Of a DNA stretch of 64,000 bases, positions 55,801 to 60,069 are shown piece by piece. Under the pieces are notes generated by a model, which worked only from the letters and a program-made list of their open reading frames with translations, was not told the DNA's origin and searched no databases. Numbering within the stretch: the first letter of the stretch is position 1; the number at the start of each line of letters is the position of its first letter. The position numbers and the translations under genes are program-made. Origin of the DNA: Bicyclus anynana (lineage: Eukaryota; Arthropoda; Insecta; Lepidoptera; Nymphalidae); assembly GCF_947172395.1 (NCBI RefSeq), contig NC_069083.1, positions 2,078,501 through 2,142,500 on the forward strand, given 5' to 3'.

Positions 55801-56102
55801 TGGTGCTGCATGTTGCGCGGGCGGCACTTGGGGAAGAGGCGCGTGATGCGCTCGCCGCCGTCGGAGCCGGGCGTGGAGTCGCCCGCGGCGTCCCGTAGTA
55901 CGCCCGCGCTCATGTCGCCGCGTTCAGCAAACAGAACGTGTCGTCACCTGTCGTGCTGGTGCTGCATGTTGCGCGGGCGGCACTTGGGGAAGAGGCGCGT
56001 GATGCGCTCGCCGCCGTCGGAGCCGGGCGTGGAGTCGCCCGCGGCGTCCCGTAGTACGCCCGCGCTCATGTCGCCAGCGCCGACGTCACGTCGCCGCCGC
56101 CT
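22804..56102 (-). CDS. X11L: X11/Mint (APBA family) adaptor: long N-terminus, PTB domain, two PDZ domains
   Basis: Twenty-three exons joined by GT/AG sites and phase total 3435 nt (1144 codons plus stop). From the first placed codon, residues 1-770 are acidic, Ser/Asp/His-rich and probably disordered, with the island FDYLYEFSETRKVLEEFF near 375. The PTB domain covers about 775-945 (FRARYLGSTQL, LRTISYIADIGDLVVLMARR, MICHVFESEE). PDZ1 covers about 965-1050 (KGEILGVVVVESGWGSMLPT, GDQIIAINGVSL). PDZ2 covers about 1055-1130 (KYQLGFSVQNGV, GGIAERGGVRVGHRIIEIN), and the tail is MFRLLTGQENPVFI. X11/Mint proteins bind the NPxY tail of amyloid-precursor-like proteins through the PTB and synaptic partners through the PDZ pair (family knowledge). 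The true N-terminus is uncertain: the exons found start in phase 0 at 56102 and more may lie upstream. Three exons are tandemly duplicated. Confidence 0.9.
22897..22960. repeat. ATAG microsatellite and repeat tail
   Basis: ATAGATAGATAGATAGATAT followed by TTCTTTATTGCACATAAAAA, a common lepidopteran interspersed-repeat end, just inside the last X11 intron. Confidence 0.6.
23136..23188. repeat. Inverted repeat, 23-bp arms, one mismatch
   Basis: TGCTTTTCGATAGTCCCGTTTAA and its complement with one change, separated by seven bases, in the last X11 intron. Confidence 0.88.
23380..23883 (-). repeat. Tandem copies of the PDZ2 exon with its splice-site edges
   Basis: Copies follow the master at a 141-bp period. 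Copy 2 (23743-23862) and copy 3 (23602-23721) are 120 nt each: they lack 7 codons (LLRGGIAERGG becomes HRGG) but stay in frame and keep the acceptor-like GATCAG|ATCTGCAG and donor-like GAG|GTACA. The spacers are 21 nt. Copy 4 (23529-23580) has lost its middle. Fragments of the exon's 3' end (GACATCTGTCGGAGA-type) recur near 23477, 23431 and 23387. Reading straight through from the master stays open for about 195 codons, to 23452. Confidence 0.88.
23884..24024 (-). CDS. X11L: X11 PDZ2 exon (master copy of an array)
   Basis: The acceptor is ATATGATCAG and the donor is GAG|GTACAT. It has 47 codons, phase 0 at both ends: ICSLLRGGIAERGGVRVG, HRIIEINSQSVVAVPHERIV, then NLLATSVGE. It joins QLGFSVQNGV upstream and ILMKTMP downstream exactly as in other X11 proteins. 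It heads a tandem array reaching to about 23380. Confidence 0.93.
24394..24567 (+). mobile_element. SINE family C in X11 intron, beside a splice donor
   Basis: The tRNA-like head reads CCTCAATAGCTCAACGGTAA, then GTGGTCCGGTCCCCGCCCCG, GTTGGTCTATTGTCG and an A-rich tail, AAAGAAAAAAAAATCG. The tail stops about 14 bases from the coding exon edge at 24582, on the opposite strand to the gene. Confidence 0.7.
24582..24775 (-). CDS. X11L: X11 exon: end of PDZ1, start of PDZ2
   Basis: The acceptor is CTTGCTCAG and the donor is GTG|GTGAGA. It has two leading bases and 64 codons: GDQIIAINGVSLVGLPLSTC, QTYIKNSKNQTVVKLTVV and IKRPDTKYQLGFSVQNGV. QLGF is the carboxylate-binding loop of PDZ2. Confidence 0.93.
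25905..26058 (-). CDS. X11L: X11 exon: PDZ1 start
   Basis: The acceptor is CTACCTAG and the donor is ATTG|GTGAGT. It reads ELQKEVVVPKSKGEILGVVV, then VESGWGSMLPTVVIANLAPA and ARCGQLNIG, matching the family word KGEILGVVIVESGWGSILPT. Confidence 0.93.
26839..27006 (-). CDS. X11L: X11 exon: PTB C-terminal helix
   Basis: Fifty-six codons, phase 0 at both ends: AQFIAQSIGQAFQVAYMEFL, KANGIEDHSFVKEMDYQEVL, NSQEIFGDELQMFAKK. The acceptor is CGTTCCAG and the donor is AAG|GTAACT. Confidence 0.93.
27739..27993 (-). CDS. X11L: X11 exon: PTB core
   Basis: Eighty-five codons, phase 0 at both ends. It begins APEGENQPSTEVDLFISTEK and includes DHALRTISYIADIGDLVVLM, ARRRF and KMICHVFESEE, diagnostic of X11 PTB domains. 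The acceptor is GTCCGCAG and the donor is GAG|GTGAGT. Confidence 0.95.
28130..28335 (+). mobile_element. Common GCTGACGCC...TATAATATTAGTATA element in X11 intron
   Basis: It reads CGCCGCGCGGTTTCACCAGC, GTAGGAATACGGGGATAAAA, TTGAATCGGTTCAGTAGTTT and CTTTATAATATTAGTATAGA. This is the best complete copy on + in the window. Its class (Lep1-like Helitron or SINE) is inferred from memory only. Confidence 0.6.
28336..29675. other. X11 intron, nothing recognised
   Basis: AT-rich sequence with no supported feature. Confidence 0.45.
29676..29831 (-). CDS. Candidate extra PTB-like exon inside the X11 PTB region
   Basis: On the minus strand, an acceptor TTTGCGTAG and a donor AAG|GTCTCA bracket 52 open codons, phase 0 at both ends: WGCEGPYSGVYAAPAAVF, then RLSFLGSVEVEEDSRRRKKR, then PKKNMVEEAVTKIK. 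This aligns with the X11 exon at 33153-33286 (FRARYLGSTQL...QAEEAVSRIK): FR.....LGS and EEAV.+IK are in register with similar length. It is GC-rich inside AT-rich intron. Skipping or including it keeps the X11 frame. It could be an alternative PTB exon, an added 52-residue segment, or an exon of another PTB gene nested here. I do not recognise a known family for it. Confidence 0.6.
29832..33152. other. X11 intron, little recognised
   Basis: Mostly AT-rich. A slightly GC-richer patch at 30420-30560 and another at 31650-31860 show no family that I can name. Confidence 0.45.
33153..33286 (-). CDS. X11L: X11 exon: PTB first strand and helix
   Basis: Two leading bases and 44 codons: MASVLIEGVLFRARYLGSTQ, LACEGQPTKATRMLQAEEAV, SRIK. 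The acceptor is CTGTTCCAG and the donor is AAG|GTATGG. YLGSTQL and the QAEEAVSRIK helix are X11 signatures. Confidence 0.94.
33425..33742 (+). mobile_element. SINE family A, near full length
   Basis: The head is ACGTGATAGCCCAGTGGATA with the B-box-like GGTTCAAATCCGGTCC. The body has CATTGGGCCAGCGTGGTGG and the tail is GTTGATGACGACGACG. It sits in an X11 intron, antisense to the gene. Confidence 0.75.
33743..34245. other. X11 intron, nothing recognised
   Basis: AT-rich, with no supported feature. Confidence 0.45.
34246..34282 (-). CDS. X11L: X11 microexon, Lys-rich
   Basis: Thirty-seven bases between CGTTTTAG and G|GTAAGT encode DKDGKKKSKNKE plus one base, which makes Asp with the next exon. 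The phase match with both neighbours supports it. Confidence 0.82.
34729..34848 (-). CDS. X11L: X11 exon before the PTB
   Basis: Forty codons, phase 0 at both ends: GWRKPKSRTVMPSGGSTGTA, RDHTHDSAELREEDALHNGK. The acceptor is AATTTCCAG and the donor is AAG|GTCAAT, which is weaker than its neighbours. Its upstream partner may be either 37853-37932 or the alternative first exon 35527-36147; both end in phase 0. Confidence 0.8.
35110..35186. repeat. Degenerate CCCTAC-rich simple repeat
   Basis: Irregular runs of CTACC, CTTACC and CTACACTA. It mirrors, on the other strand, the GGGTAGGG-type run at 59146-59222. It is not a regular telomeric TTAGG array. Confidence 0.6.
35527..36147 (-). CDS. Probable alternative first exon of X11, acidic N-terminus
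   Basis: A true ATG at 36147 opens 207 codons, beginning MSEEKTNLVSLDQNEVN, rich in Asp, Glu, Asn and Ser, and ending CDRRKKKK at a KKK|GTATAT donor in phase 0. In frame upstream is a TAA a few codons before the ATG, so inclusion as an internal exon would need a different phase. It is therefore best read as a first coding exon spliced to 34729-34848. That would give a shorter X11 form that keeps the PTB and both PDZ domains. The DNA just upstream (36290-36370) is GC-rich and could hold a promoter. The composition is disordered and shows no domain. Confidence 0.65.
36290..36375 (-). promoter_or_regulatory. Possible internal promoter region of X11
   Basis: A CpG-containing GC-rich patch (CACGCGCGGCGCGGATC, GACCGGCCACCGGG) lies 150-230 bases upstream of the ATG at 36147 in otherwise AT-rich intron. 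No clear TATA box or initiator can be fixed. Confidence 0.3.
36605..36730 (+). repeat. Fragment of the common GCTGACGCC element
   Basis: TAGCAGACGCCTCCGCGGTT to CCTGTTTATAATATTAGTTT. The middle is shortened compared with 28130-28335. Confidence 0.5.
36731..37852. other. X11 intron, nothing recognised
   Basis: AT-rich intron without a supported feature. Confidence 0.45.
37853..37932 (-). CDS. X11L: X11 N-terminal-region exon
   Basis: Two leading bases and 26 codons: EADTDLETDRLLGQQRTDDQ then GFFDDK. The acceptor is GTTTCAG and the donor is AAA|GTAAGT. Phases match 38160-38224 and 34729-34848. Confidence 0.83.
38160..38224 (-). CDS. X11L: X11 N-terminal-region exon
   Basis: Sixty-five bases encode KRPTSAQSTESVEIKPASGD then E, with one split base at each end. 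The acceptor is AATTGCAG and the donor is GAAG|GTAGCA. It lies directly downstream of the His-rich exon array. Confidence 0.8.
38344..39261 (-). repeat. Tandem copies of the His-rich exon with splice-site edges
   Basis: Five further copies follow the master: 39081-39243 (163 nt), 38900-39062 (163), 38731-38881 (151), 38562-38712 (151) and 38398-38543 (146). The spacers are 18 nt, of the form GTGAGTAGTGGAGTGTAG, which is a donor immediately followed by an acceptor-like AG. The master (157 nt) and the first four further copies all have lengths of 1 modulo 3, so each could replace the master without changing frame; the last is out of phase. Reading through any junction meets an in-frame TGA within the donor. 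The long open frames on + across this array are GC-rich shadows. Confidence 0.9.
39262..39418 (-). CDS. X11L: X11 His/Pro-rich exon (master copy of an array)
   Basis: The acceptor is ATGTTTTACAG, with a true pyrimidine tract, and the donor is CCAAG|GTGAGT. In phase it reads TAPPPPAPAPHRPAASSPHA, HTPHSSHAHTHSHSPLQSHT, PHHHHHDDVYP, joining DPL upstream and RKRPTSAQ downstream. This low-complexity, very GC-rich segment has no domain. Of the array copies it has the only full-strength acceptor context. Confidence 0.78.
39890..39986 (-). CDS. X11L: X11 N-terminal-region exon
   Basis: THSVTIEEIVDNGTIADPHM, LTDADLHSLDPL and one base. The acceptor is ACTTTTCAG and the donor is TTAG|GTGAGT. It starts in phase 0. 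Confidence 0.85.
40788..41146. mobile_element. hAT-like non-autonomous element in X11 intron
   Basis: The left end CAGGGTTTCTCAAACTTTC and the right end CTTTGACAAACCTTG are imperfect inverted repeats. The inside carries CGAACCCC and GGGGTTCGCG words typical of hAT MITEs, and a C-run of about 13 near 40859. No clear 8-bp target duplication was found. The right end stops about 13 bases from the coding exon edge at 41160. Confidence 0.55.
41160..41248 (-). CDS. X11L: X11 N-terminal-region exon
   Basis: Two leading bases and 29 codons: PSRRTLPIVEDGLSSGHASD then TDNNNPIIQ. The acceptor is GTATTGCAG and the donor is CAG|GTTTGT. Confidence 0.85.
41645..41658. promoter_or_regulatory. RFX X-box-like motif
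   Basis: GTTGCCATGGAAAC matches the palindromic X-box consensus (GTNRCC...RGYAAC) except for one base. It lies in an X11 intron. It is a single-motif observation and may be chance. Confidence 0.3.
41839..41976 (-). CDS. X11L: X11 exon, diverged duplicate of 43137-43323
   Basis: Forty-five whole codons plus split bases, 138 nt in total, so it can be skipped in frame: GPGRHPARRSGDSALHIALA, LSSAASDIVSELSMAIMEKE, LVEMK. The second half matches LALSSAGSDTASELSMAIME and NELVDMK of the neighbouring exon. The acceptor is CTCTTTAG and the donor is AAGG|GTAAGA. Confidence 0.8.
42579..42618. repeat. Perfect inverted repeat, 17-bp arms
   Basis: ATGTAGTTTGATTCAAC and GTTGAATCAAACTACAT are separated by six bases. 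Confidence 0.9.
42645..42894. mobile_element. 250-bp MITE with long terminal inverted repeats
   Basis: TTTTATATCTATACTAAAGC...CTCGAGGAATACTGTT at the left pairs with AACAGTACTCCTCGAG...CTACAGTATAGATATAAAA at the right, over about 40 bp. The inside is AT-rich and non-coding. Confidence 0.7.
43137..43323 (-). CDS. X11L: X11 exon, Ala/Ser/Pro-rich, with NAGNAG acceptor
   Basis: Sixty-two codons and one base: QKQRARFPTPDVAALQAGDA, GSPCASPPPADLTDGLALSS, AGSDTASELSMAIMENELVD, MK. The acceptor region reads CGCAGCAG, so splicing three bases later (from 43320) would simply drop the first Gln. It is strongly GC-rich relative to its introns. Confidence 0.85.
43675..43865 (-). mobile_element. Common GCTGACGCC element, reverse, degraded
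   Basis: On + it reads TATTTTATCCCCGTATTCTA, AACGCGGCTGGAACCGCGAC and CTAGTACTTTAT, the reverse complement of the left end of the family. Confidence 0.5.
43923..44066 (-). CDS. X11L: X11 N-terminal-region exon
   Basis: Forty-eight codons, phase 0 at both ends: ELDYELRRQTQNCPSENGVD, GSESDWPQNEGIDSPHALNN, HTDFLGLQ. The acceptor is GTTATTCCAG and the donor is CAG|GTATGT. Confidence 0.88.
44119..44290 (+). repeat. Dispersed repeat, copy 2 (partner 12422-12600)
   Basis: Shares AATGTCGAACAAAG, ATGATTCACAA, AGACCCTAGAATG and GAGAATGACCTTGAG with 12422-12600. Confidence 0.7.
44784..44871. mobile_element. Small fold-back element
   Basis: AGTATGAATTTATATATGG and CTAAACAAAAG pair with CTTTGTTTAG and CCATATAAATTCATACT. 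The loop is GC-rich, GGTCGCGCGACGCGGTATCG. Probably a MITE. Confidence 0.6.
44990..45157 (-). CDS. X11L: X11 exon with conserved FDYLYEF island
   Basis: Fifty-six codons, phase 0 at both ends: RVVPTDSRDVTPPPSSAA, then FDYLYEFSETRKVLEEFFRC, then PTLPGQQQNSTDEIVNFQ. It is the most domain-like part of the N-terminal region, a likely helical peptide for partner binding. The acceptor is CATTTCCAG and the donor is CAG|GTTTGT. Confidence 0.9.
45660..46226 (+). mobile_element. Helitron-like element with CGGCCGAAGGCCG hairpins, nested in mariner
   Basis: Two tandem units of about 120 bp carry CGGCCGAAGGCCG and TGGGTAAAATGCCCAGC with AAGCCCTATTACAAAC. They are followed by AAAGCCTATATGTTGCCCTG, GAAATCCGCATCAAAATCCG, a GACA microsatellite and TTATTATAGTATAGAT. 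This layout is known from abundant lepidopteran non-autonomous elements; Helitron assignment is tentative. Confidence 0.55.
46018..46086. repeat. GACA microsatellite
   Basis: About 14 imperfect GACA units. A short ATAG run follows at 46200-46224. Confidence 0.9.
46674..46720. repeat. Perfect inverted repeat, 20-bp arms, inside mariner relic
   Basis: TGCTATGCTTTTAACAAACG and its exact complement flank a 7-base spacer. The extra inverted copy lies between two parts of the transposase relic that are adjacent in normal mariners. Confidence 0.9.
47075..47475. repeat. Tandem repeat, about 141-bp unit, three copies
   Basis: CACGTAGYGCCCGGGTGCAA starts units near 47081, 47221 and 47363. Each continues TAGCGCCCCCTAGTACCTAT, TGGCGCTTGGGCGCCCC and CGACACCCGGGTGTAACGC. 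The third unit is cut short. It is GC-rich inside an AT-rich X11 intron. Confidence 0.85.
47736..47760 (-). mobile_element. SINE family B tail fragment
   Basis: TTACAAGTTGGCCCTTGACT is the complement of the family B 3' end. Confidence 0.4.
47984..48333 (-). CDS. X11L: X11 large N-terminal-region exon
   Basis: Two leading bases and 116 codons: ILNSVSLGLRMDPDASDEEI, DISVKRTLDNIKNG..., SGDEDKSRFTRVIGELPIAE, YEGSPRRYGVGS..., RPGFPQ. It is acidic and Ser-rich. The acceptor is TATTTTCAG and the donor is CAG|GTATGT. An internal ATG (MDPDASDEE) could start a shorter form. Confidence 0.87.
48334..49309. other. X11 intron, nothing recognised
   Basis: AT-rich, with no supported feature. Confidence 0.45.
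49310..49550 (-). CDS. X11L: X11 N-terminal-region exon
   Basis: Eighty codons and one base, starting in phase 0: ISIHRINSEPKKMISRHTSP, ...ILDPHKTNDVSTKSSPIAVV, ADGEVMVFDENDDWK. The acceptor is AATTTTCAG and the donor is AAAG|GTATTT. Confidence 0.87.
49551..50289. other. X11 intron, nothing recognised
   Basis: No supported feature. The stretch at 50165-50230 faintly repeats the neighbouring exon (TTATCGGCGTATTCCACGAA, GAACGCATTCCGTATTTCAA against GTCGGCGTAGTCAACGGAGT, GAACGCACTTTGTTCCGCAA), which suggests an old, decayed exon duplication. Confidence 0.45.
50290..50452 (-). CDS. X11L: X11 basic N-terminal-region exon
   Basis: One leading base and 54 codons: IIEIAGGRELYSQSRTKAVR, KLRHSNTHKHNLRNKVRSLT, KDSVDYADNNINNE. 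Rich in Lys and Arg, unlike the acidic neighbours. The acceptor is ATTTTCCAG and the donor is GAA|GTAAGT. Confidence 0.87.
50453..51919. other. X11 intron, nothing recognised
   Basis: AT-rich, with no supported feature. Confidence 0.45.
51920..52247 (+). mobile_element. SINE family B, full length
   Basis: The tRNA-like head is GGCCTCCGTGGCGCAGTGGT with a B-box-like GGGTTCGATCTGGGC. The body is CTTAATTGGTCCAGGTCTGG and GGTTAGTTACCACC-like, with TTACCATCAGGTGATATTG, and the end is AGGGCTAACTTGTCAAGAAT with an A-run. It is the reference copy for the family here. Confidence 0.8.
52248..53250. other. X11 intron, nothing recognised
   Basis: No supported feature. A small GATGAT-like run is near 52385-52420. 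Confidence 0.45.
53251..53376 (-). CDS. X11L: X11 N-terminal-region exon
   Basis: One leading base, 41 codons and two bases: LNSGLDGRDMLSVNNVSSDD, ERDDQPVLLSTKGGTYKLRD, S. The acceptor is AACTTTCAG and the donor is CTAG|GTAAAT. GC-rich and conserved-looking. Confidence 0.87.
   Translation of the reverse strand: MELRPGRPRHAQCQQRVLRRREGRSARPPQHQGRHLQAQGF
53377..55526. other. X11 intron with simple repeats
   Basis: AT-rich intron. It holds TTTA runs near 54450-54475 and a CTTAA pentanucleotide run at 54561-54587. No coding feature was seen. Confidence 0.5.
54561..54607. repeat. CTTAA pentanucleotide microsatellite
   Basis: About five ACTTA/ACTTAA-type units pass into CATAA and GATAA variants. 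Confidence 0.85.
55527..55947 (-). repeat. Tandem copies of the X11 5' exon and its donor
   Basis: The period is 156 bp. Copies 2 and 3 end at donors at 55792 and 55636 and are almost identical to the master's coding part. Copy 4 (from about 55527) lacks its 3' end. Each copy is followed by GTGACGACACGTTCTGTTTG and CTGAACGCG in place of the master's upstream sequence, so they have the donor but no evident acceptor. An in-frame TGA follows each donor. The 215-codon frame on + is a shadow. Confidence 0.88.
55948..56102 (-). CDS. X11L: X11 5'-most exon found (master copy of an array)
   Basis: The acceptor is TTGCCGGTAG and the donor is GACAG|GTGACG. In phase 0 it reads RRRRRDVGAGDMSAGVLRDA, AGDSTPGSDGGERITRLFPK, CRPRNMQHQHD and two bases, which make Arg with the next exon. 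Met 12 (MSAGVLRD) could be the true start, with the upstream part untranslated; alternatively there are further upstream exons. Very GC-rich. Confidence 0.72.
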
Positions 56103-56659
56103 CTACCGGCAAAACGCCACTTGTTTAGCAAACATTGAAGTACAACAAACATATTTTATTGACTTAAAATATACTTGAAAGTATTTTTTCGCCCACCTTT
56201 GCCTCGCCGTAGCGTAAATACAGGTAGAACAAATACAAGTCGTAAGATTGAGTTGAAGTAAGTAATACTGGTTTTGTTCAAAAACGCAATTCAGCAGCTT
56301 TAGGTCGGCCGGGCGGGCGCCGCCGCGTGGCACGGCCGCAGCTCTGCCAAACTATCGGATCGATACTACATTAGCATTGGGGGTACAACACGCTTTTGTT
56401 GAGGGCGGAATGTTAAATGGACTTTCTATTACTGTTTTAAAAGGTGGTTTTGTTAGCTTGTACGAAAGTTATACTTTCTCAGTCTTTATGTGATGTGTAG
56501 GTACATTGTAAATATCGATTTCTTATTCGTTTCAGCGTCGTTTTCTTTTTTAAGACGCCCAGTATGAAAATTTGATGAGAAGTTAAATTCATTCAAGCGT
56601 TATGTTTATCTGCGAAACGTTATGCGTCGGAATTGACAGGCACACTTCTTTTTTTTTAT

Positions 56660-56895
56660 TGCAACATTGTATATCTATACTTAATATTATAAAGCTGAGT
56701 TTTTTTGTTATTTATCTATCTTTTTTTGTTTGATTGAACGCACTAATCTCAGGAACTACTATTCCGATTTTTAAAATACTTTCAGTGTTAGATAACCCAT
56801 TCATCGAGGAAGGCTATAGGCTATATATTATCCCCGTATTCCTACGATAACGAGAACTACGCGGGTGAAACCGCGCGGCGACAGCTAGTTTATTA
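56660..56895 (-). mobile_element. Common GCTGACGCC element, reverse
   Basis: On +: TCTATACTTAATATTATAAAG, CTCAGGAACTACTATTCCGA, CCCCGTATTCCTACGATAAC, GAAACCGCGCGGCGACAGCT. It is near complete and close to the 61055-61268 copy. Confidence 0.65.
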
Positions 56896-57765
56896 TATTT
56901 TTGAAACAACAGGATTTATTTATTTCTTGAAGACGTCTTTGCTGTAGTATGTTGATCTTGCGCTATACCCGGAAAATATCAAAACACAAAACAGCTGTGG
57001 GTTTCAAGGGTCCAAACCCTTAATTTTCTAATTTCATAACGTATTTTTTTAATTGTCTACGACATAATATGAGACAAAGTCCTCAATCACCAGAAAAGTT
57101 TTATCTTTAACAGTGTCTTCCAAACCATTTAAAAGACAAAGATTTCTGAGTACAATAACTATTTAAACAAACTTAAGTAAAGTAAAATAATGGCAACAAA
57201 AATTAAAAAAAAAATAACATTAATTATCACTGATTTCCAATCTTACATTACAGTCGTTCTAGTTGTGAAAATGAAATAAGGTTATTAATAACGGAATTTC
57301 CCTTTTGATTCTTTAATTAATTGAACTTTTACTCATTACCAATTAATATTATTTTGCATGTTAACTGGGTCGACGTTGTAAGACGAGAAAAACAAGATGG
57401 CCGTTTATTAAAACAAAGTTAATTACAGTCGGGCAATACCGTACGTTCGGCCCGTCGCGTCGCTGCCGGATTTATACAGCGCCAGTAGTTTTTATTGCAG
57501 CCGCTACAGCAGGATTGTTGTCGCCAATTTGTTCAGTTAAACACTATAGCGCTTTTGTAGTTTTATTTAATGTTGCCAACTCTTGGTTAGTGTGAAAAAT
57601 GGCTGTTACTCGTAACAAGTGCGCTTTGTGGGGCACTGATTACTTCGTTTCTGATTTTTTAAGAGTTCAAATCCAAAATTTTCTTTATTTGCAAAGTGTA
57701 AAATAATACAGATCTTTATAACAAATGTTAAAAAATTTTGAAATGAATTTGAGTTATTATTTACT

Positions 57766-57905
57766 AGCTGACGCGCGTAGTTCCCGTCCAAGAATACGGG
57801 GATAAAATAAAGCCCATGACACTCACAAATAACGTGGTTTTCTATTGGTAAAAGTATTTTCAGAATCGGTTCAGCAGATCCAGAGATTCGGGTAGTTCCA
57901 GGGGG
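57766..57905 (+). mobile_element. Common GCTGACGCC element, left part
   Basis: TTTACTAGCTGACGCGCGTA, AAGAATACGGGGATAAAATA and ATCGGTTCAGCAGATCCAGA, then cut short just before the SINE at 57911. Confidence 0.55.
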
Positions 57906-57910
57906 GTAGA

Positions 57911-58110
57911 TCATCATCATCATCATCATTATCAGCCTACATTCAGCTCACTGCTGAGCTCGAGTCTTCTCTGAGAATGAGAGGGGTTAAGGCAATAGTC
58001 CACCACGCTGGCCCAATGCGTATTGGCAGACTTCACCCGCGCAGAGAATTAAGAAAATATGGTATGCAGGTTTCTTCACGATTTTTCCTTTACCGTTTAA
58101 GACACGTGAT
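57911..58110 (-). mobile_element. SINE family A, reverse, head lost
   Basis: ATCATCATCATCATCATTATC, CCACCACGCTGGCCCAATGC and GTATGCAGGTTTCTTCACGA to ACACGTGATATTTAATG. The tRNA-like half is missing. Confidence 0.7.
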
Positions 58111-59145
58111 ATTTAATGTATCTACATAAATGCCATGACCAAAATCTAGTCCAATATCTATAAAGTAAAACATCGATAAAGCAATTCGGATACGGAAAAC
58201 AAATTCGACCGAACTCAATAAAATTTTAGGGTTAACTGAGTGTTAAAAGTTATAGATCTTAAGGTTAACGTCAAGAACTTGTCAAGGAAAAATGGGTTTT
58301 AAGATAAAGACAGTATAATCTTATTTCAATTAGCGCTAGTTAATTGCGAAGTGACCGAAATGTCAGGCTTTTGGAGCGCACTTTGCCAATTACTGCGTCT
58401 CCGGTGCTCGAGAAAAGGGTCAACTCAACGCTGTAATCCGTTTAAATTATGCGGTAACGATAAAAAATACGTTCGAGTAGTTACGACTTTATGATAGAGC
58501 ACGTAGGATAATATAGACCCGGCAAGTTATGAGGACCAAAATGACATATGATTACGCAGGTACAATTATAGACAAGTGTTAAAATTTAAAATTCAATATT
58601 TATCTATCAGGTATCAGCTAGTTGTCCTAATAAGTCACGGGAAAATTGCTCCGAATCTATCGGATCTACCAATGTAGATGAAATTGTGTAACAATGTGAC
58701 ATTGAGTTATCTCTAAATGTGTTGCTGAGCGCAAATCTCGAGAACAGCTGAACCAATTTCGCTAATTCTTTTTTATACGTTTTATATTAGCTTCACTTGT
58801 AATTGTATGTAATGTAATGTATGTAAGAAAATCTTGGAATCTTAATTTGACCCACTTCCCTGAATTTTGCACACGCTCTGAGTTCTGATGACAATAGATG
58901 ACTAGCTAAGAAACGTAATTACAAATCCAATATAGCGTTCTCCCAAGATGGCGGACTGGCTATTTGAAAAGGTTGTTTTGCTGTCAGGAATACAAAAATA
59001 ATAGTCACGTGAGTTAAATCCAATATTTATAATTTTTAGCGTGCTAAAAGGATGTTTTTTAGTTTTCTAAACTACTTAAAGTTATTTAGAAATACTTCTT
59101 GAAGTACGAGGATGGTTCTTAAGGAGAGATTGTTCTTTTTTAGGG

Positions 59146-59222
59146 TAGAGGCAGGGTAGGGTTGGGGTGGGGTAGGGGTAAGGTTAGAATAGGAGTAGGT
59201 TAGGGTAGGAGTATTAGGTCAA
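59146..59222. repeat. Degenerate GGGTAGGG-type simple repeat
   Basis: Irregular runs of GGGTAGGG, GGGGTAGGGGTAAGG and TTAGGGTAGG. It is the opposite-strand counterpart of 35110-35186 and probably the inner part of a dispersed element. Confidence 0.55.
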
Positions 59223-59715
59223 AGCGAAGCTTGACCAAGGCCGCCAGTTTGTAATATTTACATTTCAGATTAACATGATACTTGTTAAGACGTGGAGGTC
59301 TATCTTAAATTACTTTTATGAATTGCGATAATTATACACCAATTTTACGTTTAAATCTCGTAAATAACTTACCTGTAAAATATTATCTTCATTTACCTAC
59401 AACTTACTTACAGGTTGCGATGTAAACAAAACTTCGCGAGTCAGTCAAACATTTCATTAATTAATCACCTTTCAACGTAGGCATATTTCATAGTCTTGTA
59501 ACGTCTTACTTGATCCGGGTTTACACACAAATGTTCTTGAGTAAACAAAGGGAATCGAGAAACTTCTCTAACGAATTCTCGAGTAAATAATATAGGTATT
59601 CGGCAGGATAATCAACCGAGTTTAGTAACAAAAACCAAGTTATCTTGCAAGTTTTAGAGCAATTTTTGTTTCTCTGATACAAAACGCGGTTAGAAAATCA
59701 AATTCAATGGAATGT

Positions 59716-59945
59716 ATGTTTGATTACAATTTCACCTGATGGTAAGGGATGATGCAATCTAAGATGGAAGCGGGCTAACTTGTTAAGAGGAGAATGAAAA
59801 TCCACACCACTTTCGGTATCTACACGAAATCGTGCCGGAACGCTAACTAGGTTCACGGTACGTCTTTGCCAGTCTTTGCTGTGGGGATCGAACACAGGAC
59901 CTCCATCTTGTAAATCCGTCACGTCTACCAGTGCCACGGACCCGT
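59716..59945 (-). mobile_element. SINE family B, reverse
   Basis: On +: ATTTCACCTGATGGTAAGG, GCGGGCTAACTTGTTAAGAG, GGTACGTCTTTGCC, GGGGATCGAACACAGGACCTC and CCAGTGCCACGGA, the complement of the head. Confidence 0.7.
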
Positions 59946-60016
59946 CAAATAGTATCAAGCAATCAGACAGAGACATCAATCAATCGGAAAAGCAAATCAA
60001 AAACTTTATGCCGGCC

Positions 60017-60069
60017 ATAATGCCACGGCCGGTCTTAGCCGTAGTGGCTAAGACCGGCCGTGGCATTAT
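60017..60069. repeat. Perfect inverted repeat, 24-bp arms
   Basis: The left arm begins ATAATGCCACGGCCGG and ends GGTCTTAGCC. The right arm (60046-60069) is its exact complement. The spacer is GTAGT. Confidence 0.92.

Noticed and set aside
55531..56178. A 215-codon frame on + with a repeated SPRSANRTC-type unit
   Set aside because: It is the shadow of the tandem X11 5' exon on the other strand; the period and GC content explain the openness.
59146..59222. Telomeric repeat suggested by TTAGGG-like runs (and CCCTAC at 35110)
   Set aside because: The units are irregular and interspersed; lepidopteran telomeres are regular TTAGG, and both patches lie in unique DNA.
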